Positions 12,056 to 23,200 of a DNA stretch of 64,000 nt are shown one piece after another (position 1 is the first letter of the stretch; each line of letters starts with the position of its first letter). The notes under the pieces were generated by a model. That model searched no databases and was not told the DNA's origin. It worked only from the letters and a program-made list of their open reading frames with translations. Source of the DNA: Mangifera indica (Eukaryota > Streptophyta > Magnoliopsida > Sapindales > Anacardiaceae); NCBI RefSeq assembly GCF_011075055.1, contig NC_058140.1, positions 12,956,668 to 13,020,667 on the forward strand, in the 5' to 3' direction. The translations under genes were made by a program, and so were the position numbers.

Positions 12056-12888
12056 CAAGGTTTTTAAAACCGAACCGGGATAAAAACCGTTTTAAGTACT
12101 GATTTCGGTCAGACCGGTCGAACCGTTTGGACTAGTCGGTTAGATCGGAATTACAGTTTTATATAAAAACCTAAAAAAACTATGTTTAATTAGTAATTAC
12201 ATATGTTTTACACAGTAAATTTTATATTTTGCATACTTTTCATCAAGGATTGATAAAACATTGGTTTTTCAAATAGCTTCTGAACCGGTAAATTTAAACA
12301 GCAACGGTTTACAAACACAGTAAATTCAAACAAACAAAAACATTGGTTTTTCAAATAGTTTACAAAGCCTAGGATACACACCAGCTTCCCGTCGTTGTCT
12401 GAAAAGTCACCGGTCAACAGCAACGGAACCTCGTCGTCATTAGCCGCCGTCTTAGCCTGAGAAGTCGTCGTGAAAGGTTGCAGTATTGTCGTGAAATTGT
12501 TGTCTTGTGAGCCTGCAAACCACCACTCCTCGGCAACGTCGTCGTTGTCGGCGGGTGTCTTTAAACCGTCGTTGGCAAGAGATGAATCAACGACGGTTTA
12601 TTAATATGTGCAGTCGGAGAAATTTGTCGGCTGCAACAAAACCCTTCTGCGTCTGCGTGCAATGCAAGGAACAGGGTACAACAGGAAAGAAATAAAACTG
12701 TTGCTTTTACACACAACTTCTGAATTGGGAACCGCCTTGATCGGTTGGACCGCGGTTTAGACGCAACCGGTGGTTCGACCACGGTCCAACCTGAAATTAA
12801 CATTATAACGATTTTATGTTAAACAGTAACCGACTACAGTACCGATTCATGGTCAAGCTGGTCTGACCGTCCAGTTTTGAAAACCTTG
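12056..12888. mobile_element. Non-autonomous hAT element (833 bp) with perfect 8-bp target duplication
   Basis: The element begins CAAGGTTTTTAAAACCG and ends with the near inverse (read inward, CAAGGTTTTCAAAACTGG). It is bounded by exact CTTTTAGC duplications at 12048-12055 and 12889-12896. CA-GG termini with 8-bp duplications are typical of the hAT superfamily. The flanks hold many CGGT/ACCG motifs in both orientations. The middle is more GC-rich (GTCGTCG-type), and ACATTGGTTTTTCAAATAG occurs twice. The small open frames inside (12507-12803, both strands) are not transposase-like. Confidence 0.93.
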
Positions 12889-13663
12889 CTTTTAGCTAAC
12901 CCATATGAGATTTTTATTATTAGAAAAATAGTTTAAGATTTTCATATTGGTGTTATAGTATATATTTGGCATACTTGTAATGTAATGACTTCAACCATTC
13001 CATTGACGGGGCTAGTTGGAGTTTTTAAGTGGTGGCTTGGTAAAAATAATAATGGGTTTTTTAAATTTATAACTCATATATAATTAGGGGTAGATTTGGG
13101 CTGAATTGAACGCAAATAACCTTTGGTTTAAGTTTGGTTCGAATAAAAAAAGATTTGATTTGAGTTTATCTAGTTAAAATTAAGTTCGATTTGAATAAAA
13201 AATGGCTCAGTTTGGTTTAATTCAAGTTTGACTCAATTTCGTAGCTTAAATCAATAGTTTGAATTCGTAGCTCTGTTCAATTTGAATTAATGGTTTGAAT
13301 GTATGGTTCGGATTCGTTGCTCAAGTTCGTAGTTTATTGACAAAACAATATCATTTTACCTAAATAATATTCAAAATTTTTTATTTGAGTCATGCATTCG
13401 AACTATTGATTTTAGCCCCAAATTCAAGCTGGATTTGAATCGAATATCTTTTAACTCAAGTTTGGCTCAAATTAAAAAATGAGTTAAATCTTTTGACTCA
13501 AGTTTGATTCAAATTTGAGTCAAACCGAATCAACTTTTAAGACCAAATAGGCTCAGATCGTATCATACCTCTATATAATGGATTGAGTCATCTTTCACCG
13601 GGGTATTTGTTATTTTAATTCATTGTAGGTAACGACTGTGGATTTCTATAAAATTTTACTGTG

Positions 13664-13836
13664 TTGATATAGTTTTATGAATAATGATATGTGTGTATTT
13701 TTTATACACAATTTAAATATACAGATAATATATTATTATGTGATGGAGTGTTATTTTATTTTTAATTTAAAATTTTTTAATTATATAATAATACATTATC
13801 TATATACCAAAAATTTATACACATAATTTTATTGAT
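13664..13836. repeat. Palindromic AT-rich MITE, copy C
   Basis: Left arm TTTTTTATACACAATTTAAATAT, centre TTTTTAATTTAAAATTTTTTAA, right arm ATACACATAATTTTATTGAT. It sits at the end of tandem-duplication copy 1. Confidence 0.6.
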
Positions 13837-14651
13837 AATTAAATAGGGTTATCAAAATTGATAAACTATTCAAACTTAAACAAAAAAAATCTAAGTTGAA
13901 GTTATTATACCTCAGAATCATCTCTCTAACTAACACATGTTAAATCTCTTATTATTAAAAAAATAATTTAAGATTTTCATATTAGTGTTATAGCATCTAT
14001 TAGGCAAACTTGTAATGACTTCAACCATCTCTATGACAGGGCTAGTTGGAGTTTTTAAGTTGTGGTTTGGTAAAATAATAATGAGTTTTTTAAATTTATA
14101 ACTCATATATAATTAAGGGTGAATTTAGGCCGAACTAAGTCCAAATAACTTTTGATTTGAGTTTAATTCAAATAAAAATGATTTGATTCGATTTGAATAA
14201 AAAATGGTTCAGCTTAATTTGATTCAAATTTAGTTCAATTTCGTAACTCGAATTAATAATTTAAATTTGTAGCTCTATTTAACTTGTATTAATAGTTTGA
14301 ATTAGTGGTTCGAGTTCGTAGTTTATTAATAAAATAATATCATTTTACCTAAAAAATATTCAAATTTTTTTATTCGAGTTATAAATTCAAACTATTGATT
14401 TCAAGCCTGAATTCAAGCTGGATTCGAATCGAATATTCATTGACTCGAGTTTGGATCAAATTTAAAAATGAGTTAAATCTTTTGACTCAAGTTTGATTCA
14501 AATTTGAGTAAAGCTGAATCAACTTTTAAGACCGAATAGACTCAAATCATATCCAGACCTATATATAATGGGTTGGGTCATCTTTAACTGGGGTATTTGT
14601 TATTTTAATTCATAGAAGGTAATGACTGTGAATTTCTATAAAATTTTACTC

Positions 14652-14826
14652 TATTGATATAGTTTTATGAGCAATGTATATGGTAATTTTTTATATATAA
14701 TTTAAATATACATATAATATATCATTATGTGATTAAGTGTTATTTTATTTTTAATTTAAAAATTCTTTAATCACATGACGACATATTATCTATATGCAAA
14801 AAATCTGTACATATAGTTTTGTTGAT
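14652..14826. repeat. Palindromic AT-rich MITE, copy D
   Basis: Equivalent position in tandem-duplication copy 2. It has the same arms and centre as copy C with scattered substitutions, so it was duplicated with its host unit rather than inserted independently. Confidence 0.6.
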
Positions 14827-15154
14827 AGTTAAATAAAATTATCGAAATATGACAATAGAACTATCAAAACCCAAGTTTTGCTCAAGTAAGCCGGTCCTAT
14901 TTTCCAAGCCTAGGCTTCGATGTCAATCGATACCAAATCGAATTGGGTTTGTTTCCTTTTTTGTTAGGTAAAAATGTAATGAAACCAAAAAAATAAATAA
15001 ATAAAAATAGGTATTAAAATGTCAATTTTCTAATCTAATTCCATCGATAGAGTTGATACATAACATTGGATTAGATTGGGCCTTTCCAAAACAAAAGTAC
15101 ATACAATCCACCCTCCCTCCTTCCATGTACTTTCTCAACCCCACCTTTCTTCTT

Positions 15155-16120
15155 AACTAAATTACACATTTCCACCCAAAGTTTGGTTTGAGTACACTTT
15201 TCTACTTTTTTATAACATATATAACATTTTTCTGTCTAAAATACAGTTTTGTTTTAAATACTGTAGGAATAAAATAGTAAATTTACTATCAAGTTAATTT
15301 GAAAAAGAGTAAATTTCCCATTGTTTAGCCTAAAAACACTTTCTCTCTCTTGATCAAAATAATATTTTTCCATCTATAATCCAAATTTGTTAACAAAAAA
15401 TAATTTTATTAAGATATAAAATTATCATATCATCACTAATTATTTAATTTTCAAAATTACCACATCACCTTAAATTTATAAAAATTAAACAACCTTTTAA
15501 ATATTAAATTTACTCATACCCTCTTTTCCTCATTTTCTTTCCCCCACACCTTATCTTACTTGGAAGTTAATTGATAATCTCACTTTTAAAGATTCATTTT
15601 CGATGTTAATTTGACTTTTATAAATTTTTTCGACGATGATCTATCCATTTTTAGTTCATTCCTGTGGCGATATCATTGTTTCCACCTTATTTCACATCAA
15701 TGAAATTCGACAATTTCCTTCATACATCAATCTCCTCTTTTCCTATTCATTCCAGTGTTGATTGTAATTTTTGATAATTTATCCCATCAATATCAACATT
15801 TTTTACTTCATTTGACGTCGACTTTATCACTAGTGATGGTAAAATTACAATCAAATGATAGCTAAGATTCTTTGGGTGTAAATACAAGTTGTCAAACTTA
15901 AATGGGTAAAATAGTGTTTGAATCCTGTGGGTTTGATATGTAAAATGGTTTTCTTAAAATTTTATTTCAAAATTTTTGTAGATATAAAAAACTAATTTAC
16001 TGTTATACTATTATTTTTTTTATTAATATAATTTGATTTTGGATGAAAAATAATATTTATATTGTCAAAGGGTGAAAAAGTGTTTTGGGGCAAAACTTTG
16101 GTTCAAAAATGTAATTTACT
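15155..16120. mobile_element. Diverged fold-back element (second group), copy 1
   Basis: Left end TAAATTACACATTTCCACCCAAAGTTTGG matches, inverted, the right end (read inward TAAATTACATTTTTGAACC then AAAGTTTTG). Subterminal ACACTTTTCTAC and ACACTTTTTCACC also pair. The interior is AT-rich and holds TTCGACG/CGTCGA-like words, with no transposase. The ends resemble those at 47311-48140. The arms are strongly diverged and no clear target duplication remains. Confidence 0.55.
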
Positions 16121-17205
16121 CTTCAAAAAAAACATTTTCGTAGATCTTATCTAAATATTTAAAACATAATAGTTTATTCATTTTCACAGGTTTGTAAATT
16201 TATGTTTTAGTCTCTGTAACAAATAGAAACCTTTTAGCCCCTACCATTCCTTTTTTCCAACAACACAACCCAATAGTCCCAACCCTTTCTCCGGTTGACA
16301 CTGGCTCTTTTGCCACTATTATATTTCACCTTCATCATGTATATAGGCTCTTACCACCCTCTCTTGTTACAAATAAAGTTATTGTTAATGATTTGATCGA
16401 GAGGAGTTGTCAATGACAACTCCATTTGAGATGAAAAAGGGTCATAAATATGACAAAAAAGATTGGTCTACAGAATGAAATGAATGGTTAAAGAAAATAA
16501 AAAATAAGATTGTGGTAAATATTTAAAGATTTTTTTATTTTTATTAATTTGTAGCTGTAAAAAAACCAAATTACCATCCGTAAATTTTTTTTTTGAAATT
16601 TTGGTTAGTAATATGATAACATTATGGAATTAACAAGTTGATTTAGTACTCATTTTTATTTATTTATTTATTAGACCTACGTACGCTACTCTTGCGTTAA
16701 AAATTAAAGGTTTCTTTTCAAAACGTGCATGAGAACAAGATTAAAATATATTTTTTTGAGAGAGAGAGAGGCACCGAGTCATATCCCAAACTGAGCAGTA
16801 TTTCACCGTCATGCAGGCTCACCATACTTTCTAATGTTCTTTCCTCCCTCTTTTTTATTTCATCACCGCTATTTCTTATAATATCAAAATTCATTCACTT
16901 TCACCTCTTTATTCCCTTCCTTCATCGCCCCTCACTCTCTAGGGTTTCTCTTTATTCTGTTCTCCTTTCTTTCTCTCTTTCAGCAAAATTCACAGTCCAA
17001 TCTATCATTTCTCTAATCAATCTTTTTCAATTCCCTGTTCCTTCACTCAATTTCGCCAATTTTTGTACAATTTTTTCTCAGTCTGAATATAGGGTTTTGA
17101 TCTGGTGCGGTGAGATGCAGGTGGGAATTGGATCGGACATCGTCTAATCGCTTCGCTCGTGGTTTCGAGCGAGCGAAGCCGTTCCGATTTTGGAGTAGTT
17201 TTTGT
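16121..17205. other. UPL3 promoter and 5' UTR
   Basis: 16121-16700 is AT-rich with no gene. From about 16740 a GAGAGAGAG run is followed by pyrimidine-rich sequence (many CTTTCTC/TTCCTTCC words), typical of plant core promoters and leaders. The leader probably runs up to 17205. The open frame at 16725-17147 lies in this leader and is not conserved. Confidence 0.55.
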
Positions 17206-20200
17206 ATGGAAACTCGGAGCCGGAAGCGGGCGGAGGCCTCCTCAGCTGCCCCATCGATTTCATCATCTTCGTCTGGGCCCACCACTCGTTCTTACGGCAA
17301 TAAACGACCGCGTGTAGCTCCCGCCACCTCGAACACAACAACCGCCCCCGCTTCCTCCTCTTCCGCCACCACACGCTCACGTCAGTCACGCGCCCTCTCC
17401 ATGGACCCTACCACTGAATCCTCCAGTTCTCGACACACTCGCCGCGCCAAAATCTCCTCATCCAACGCCGACAATTCCGCCGACAAAGGTAAAGAAAAAG
17501 AACACAATAGTAATAACAACAATAACAATTCGGATTTGGCCAACACGGGTCGGGCACTTGGGTTGAATATGGATACGGGCATGGATGACGATGACAATGA
17601 CAGCGAGGGTGGAGTTGGAATTTTGCATCAGAATCTGACCTCAGCTAGCAGTGCCTTGCAAGGACTATTGAGGAAGCTCGGCGCTGGATTGGATGATCTT
17701 TTACCGTCCCCAGCCATGGGGTCGACTTCGTCATCTCATCAGAGCGGGAGATTGAAGAAGATTTTAGCTGGGCTGAGGGCAGACGGTGAGGAGGGGAAGC
17801 AAGTAGAGGCGTTGACCCAGCTTTGTGAGATGTTGTCCATTGGGACAGAGGAGAGTTTGAGTACTTTCTCAGTAGATTCATTTGCGCCTGTGCTGGTTGG
17901 GTTGCTGAATCATGAAAGTAATCCCGATATTATGTTGCTTGCGGCTAGGGCTCTCACACATTTGTGTGATGTTTTGCCGTCATCTTGTGCTGCTGTTGTG
18001 CACTATGGGGCGGTTACCTGTTTTGTAGCGCGGTTGCTAACAATTGAGTACATGGATCTGGCTGAACAGGTTAGTTTATTAGAATGTTATATTGCTTGCG
18101 TTAGATAATGGGCTGCTTTTGTTATTCTTGTTTTACTTATTGCTATGCATTTTTATGTAATTCAATGAGTAGAAATAAGCAAATTTTTGGAATGGGAACA
18201 AATGTTGACTATGCGATGTTGTTGTTTTACTTGTAGCTGTGTCAACTTGTGTTTGTTGGATATTATTGTATTTTGGTTTCTTTTTTTTCTCCTTCCACTT
18301 TGAAGTTTTTAAGCATTTGTTTTAATGTTGGATCTTGATATTTATTGATGGTGGTTGTGGTGTTTGCAGTCTCTGCAAGCTTTAAAGAAGATATCGCAGG
18401 AGCACCCAACTGCCTGTTTGAGAGCTGGTGCTCTAATGGCAGTTCTTTCGTATCTGGATTTTTTCTCCACAGGAGTTCAGGTAAATAAGTTAGTGAGATT
18501 TGCCTTTTAAATTGTTGATGGAGAGAGGATTCTGTGACACTGTCCTTGATACCTACAGTTTAGTTTTTTCTATATGATGTTTACATTTCAGAGGGTAGCA
18601 TTGTCCACTGCTGCAAATATGTGCAAGAAACTCCCTTCTGATGCTGCCGACTTTGTGATGGAAGCTGTTCCTCTGTTGACAAACCTTCTTCAGTACCATG
18701 ATTCAAAGGTAAAGTCATTTAGAGCCACCAATTTCCCATTCAATTTCAGACTTCAGTTTCCCCATATTCATCATGTGTGATTTGTTGTGTTTTTAGGTGC
18801 TGGAACATGCTTCTGTTTGTTTGACTCGAATTGCTGAAGCATTCGCATCATCTCCAGACAAGTTAGATGAACTATGTAATCATGGACTGGTTACACAGGC
18901 TGCCTCTCTCATTTCAACCAGTAACCCTGGAGGTGGGCAGGCATCTCTCAGCACACCTACCTATACGGTAAATTCAAATTCTGATGTGATATCTTGATTC
19001 TATGCAATAAATCAAAGATGTGGTTCTAATTTTTAGGAATACAGGGTTTAATTCGATTGCTGTCCACTTGTGCTAGTGGATCGCCTCTTTGTGCCAAAAC
19101 TTTGCTCCTCCTTGGGATCAGTGGAATTCTGAAAGATATACTATCAGGGTCTGGTGTTTCTGCTAATACATCTGTTCCACCCTCGTTGAGTAGGCCATCA
19201 GAGCAGGTAGTTGCTATTTCTTTGACCGGTTCCTATCTATATGAACAATATAGCATGCTTATTCTGTCTTGGTAGATGTAACTATTTCAAGTTTCTGAGT
19301 TTTTAATTTTTTCTGAGTATGTTATGTGATTTCCCCAAAAGATGAAAGCAGTTGTAGCAGAATACTAATTTTTTGCACGTTTATTTGATTTATATTGTCA
19401 AAATTTATTTTTGTGCCAGTTTATTGTTTATTTTCTAGATGTTCAGTTTCAACAAAATCCAAATTATGAACTTCTTCTGTATGTTTTTCTTACCTGTAAG
19501 TTTGTAGCTGCATAATATATAAGTTGTGGGTCTCACAGGAGCAAGGTCTCATTTATTGTGTAGTTATGTGGGCCTTGGTTGAGATTCTTTTTCTTGTTGC
19601 TTATGAAAAATATCAGTTTATTTCTTGTTTGATTGGGCTGTACATAGACAACTAGATTTGAATTTGTTTTGTTGCTTGAAAACAGTAGTAGATTTTCTTG
19701 TTTATAGGTTTCAGGATGTGTAATAAATTCATCTTTAAAACACAATTAGGTTGCGGTATTCATGGAAACTGGTACTTGATATGGTCAAGAATTTGAAGAG
19801 CATTACTATTTTTTTCAAAATGTGCCATAGCATGCTTTAAAAATGATCAGGGAATGCAACCCTCATTGACAGGATGCCCTTAGAAAACAAAACAAAATGC
19901 CCCCACTTTTCTAATTCTTTTGTATAATTAATATGAGGAAAGGATGGAAGAAGCATTCCATTCAAACACAGCACTGGTATAGATCTAAAAAAACGTGATA
20001 TATATTCGATGTTCTTGTTTTATATACTCCAATAGCCTCTGCTTCCATTGAAAGACACTCAAACATGTGCAGTGGCCATGCTTTTCAATTTTATTCCAAT
20101 GCCACTGAACCTCATATACACTGTTGGGGGCACCTGACGGACATCATTAGTAAATCCCCATGGTGTGCACTTCTTTTTATGTGCACTTTCAATAAGTTGA

Positions 20201-23200
20201 ACTTCTATTTCACTGTGTAGATTTTCGAGATAGTCAACCTGGCAAATGAGCTCCTCCCCCCACTACCACAAGGAACTATCACCCTCCCAGCCAGCTCCAA
20301 TATATTTATGAAAGGTCCTCTGGTGAGGAAGTCTCCTGCCAGTAGTTCTGGGAAACAGGTTGATACAGATGTAAGTGCTCCTGAGGTTTCTGCTCGAGAG
20401 AAATTATTAAATGATCAGCCTGAACTCCTGCAGCAGTTCGGAATGGATCTTCTTCCTGTTCTAATACAGGTAATTTATTCTGTGGGAATTGCTCTCTACG
20501 TCTTTTACTTATTTTGATTTGTATATTCAGCATGCGTGTTTACATGTTGAGCAGATCTATGGTTCCAGTGTCAACAGTCCAGTTCGCCACAAATGTCTTT
20601 CTGTTATTGGGAAGTTGATGTTCTTCAGCAGTGCAGAGATGATTCAGTCTCTATTAAGTGTGACAAACATATCGAGGTATCAACTGTTCATTTCAATACA
20701 ATTGGTTGAGATGCTCACTTGAGGTGAACTCATATCTATTTATTTGTATGAACCTATAGCTTTTTAGCTGGTGTTTTGGCATGGAAAGATCCACATGTCT
20801 TGGTTCCTGCTCTCCAAATTGCTGAGATTCTAATGGAAAAGCTTCCTGCTACATTCTCTAAGATGTTTGTCAGAGAAGGTGTTGTTCATGCTGTAGATCA
20901 ACTTATTTTAGTTGGTAATCCAAATACTGTTCCTGCCCAAGCATCTCCTGGTGATAAGGACAATGATTCTGGATCTGGTACATCATTACGTTCGCGGCGT
21001 TATAGACGACGCACTGGTAACTCAAATCCTGAAGGAAATTATTCGGAAGAATCAAAGAATCCTGTTTCACTAAATGTTGGTTCACCTCCAAGTTCAGTAG
21101 AAATTCCAACAGTGAATTCTAATCTCCGAACCACAGTCAGTGCAAGTGCTAAAGCATTTAAGGACAAGTACTTTCCTTCAGATCCTGGGGCTGCTGAAGC
21201 TGGAGTTACAGATCATCTTTTACTTCTAAAGAATCTTTGTTTGAAGTTGAATGTTGGTGTTGATGACCAAAGGACTAAAGCAAAGGGAAAATCTAAAGCC
21301 TCTGGGTCTCACATAGCTGATATATCTGCTAGTAAGGAAGAGTATTTGATTGGTGTGGTATCTGAGATGTTAACTGAACTAAGCAAAGGGGACGGTGTAT
21401 CCACTTTTGAGTTTATTGGCAGTGGTGTTGTTGCAGCTTTGTTAAATTATTTTTCTTGTGGTTATTTCTCTAAGGAAAAAATTTCAGAAGTCAATTTGCT
21501 CAAGCTTCGCCAACAAGCTCTTAAAAGATATAAGTCATTTCTTTCTATTTCACTCCCATCAAGTGTGGATGCAGGAAATGTGGCTCCTTTGACCGTCTTA
21601 GTTCAGAAGCTTCAAAATGCTTTGTCCTCACTAGAGCGTTTTCCTGTCGTGCTGAGCCATTCATCTAGGTCATCTGGTGGAAGTGCTCGTCTCTCTTCTG
21701 GACTGAGTGCATTATCTCAGCCTTTTAAGTTGCGCCTCTGTCGAGCTCAAGGGGAAAAATCTCTCCGTGATTATTCTTCTAATGTTGTGCTGATTGATCC
21801 ATTAGCAAGTTTAGCAGCTGTTGAAGAATTTCTTTGGCCTCGAGTTCAGCGAGGTGAGTCTGGCCAAAAGCCTATGGCATCTGTAGGGAATTCAGAGTCT
21901 GGGACCACACCCTCTGGAGCTGGTGCTTCGTCTCCTTCTACCTCAACTCCTACTTCTGCAGCTCGTCGTCATTCTTCAAGATCCAGATTATCTGTTAATA
22001 TTGGAGATGCCACTAAAAAGGAACCTTCCCAAGAGAAGGGCTCAAGCTCATCCAAGGGGAAGGGTAAAGCTGTTTTGAAGTCTGCTCAGGAGGAGGCAAG
22101 AGGACCTCAAACAAGAAATGCTGCTCGTAGAAGAGCAGCTCTAGACAAAGATGCACAAATGAAGCAAGTGAATGCAGATACAAGTTCTGAGGTAAGCTGT
22201 ATACTTCAGTGTTTGTGGTTTAATTCTCATAATCCAGAAAAGCATAATAATAATAGTTGTGATTTTCACTCCTGGTGTAAGGGGCAAGCTTGTAATGTGA
22301 CCTATAGTTTGTGTTTTCATTTCATTATAACAGTAATATATTTTGTGGTGATTTTTTTTTCGTGTTATCATATAAGAAGGTGCTGAAAGCTTAATGTTTC
22401 TTTTCCTTATATTGATTCATAAAGTGCTGGTAAAAATTCTGTTATCCTTAAATGTAAGTGCGAGTTATTTTTGTTATCTAGATTTGAACCCCTGTTACTG
22501 TTGTTAATGGACATCCATTTTAATTGGGCAATAAGCATTAAATATGCATGTGTCCTTCTCTAATCCGACCATTGTTTTATTATTTTATGCTGCTTTTCAA
22601 TTTCACCAATCTTATGAATAACATTTTCTTTCTAGGATGAGGAATTGGATATATCTCCAGTGGAGATTGATGAAGCATTGGTGATTGAAGATGATGATAT
22701 CTCTGATGATGATGATGATGAAGATCATGAAGAAGTAAGCAATTTGATTTCATTATTCCCTTGACTTCTTGAAACTGTTAATTTCTTTTCCCTTCTGATT
22801 AGTGATTTTTGTTTTATTATATTTTTTAAGTGTTTCAATTTTTCGATATGATTGACCTATAAAGGAATAGATGGAGTAGAGAGAAGTAATTAAACCTGCA
22901 ATGATATTGGTAAAGCAAGGCAGATCCATATTTGTGGGTGAATTTTCCACCTATTTTAAATTAATCCTGACTCAGGAATGGGTCTAATTATACATTTGAA
23001 GTGGGAAAAATGAGGATTATGAGCAAAGTCTTTCGGATGGTGAGTTTGGACTTCTCTGAAGGTGGCTGCAGCATTAAAGCCTTTCAGATCTTCTGAAGAA
23101 GTTACCCAAATGATGATCCATGAGATTGCTCTAACTTTGTGGAAATATTGAAACTAAAGGAGAATAGAATTTGACATTAATTGAAATTCAGTAGTATATT

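Larger units (their letters stand above)
12905..14873. repeat. About 1-kb tandem duplication of a composite AT-rich unit
   Basis: Copy 1 (about 12905-13880) and copy 2 (about 13940-14873) share, in the same order, TTTAAGATTTTCATATT, GGGCTAGTTGGAGTTTTTAA and ATTTATAACTCATATATAAT. Both then carry a TTTGAGT/TTCGAATC-rich segment (13085-13575 and 14108-14570) followed by a palindromic AT-rich MITE. The offset drifts from about 1030 to 990 bp, so small indels followed the duplication. Divergence is roughly 15-20% by eye, indicating an old event. No gene in either copy. Confidence 0.85.

Noticed and set aside
12507..12803. Overlapping open frames on both strands in a GC-richer patch
   Set aside because: They lie wholly inside the non-autonomous hAT element and show no transposase or host domain.
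16725..17147. 140-codon open frame before UPL3
   Set aside because: Pyrimidine-rich leader sequence gives a long Ser/Phe/Leu frame; it is not conserved and overlaps the UPL3 leader.
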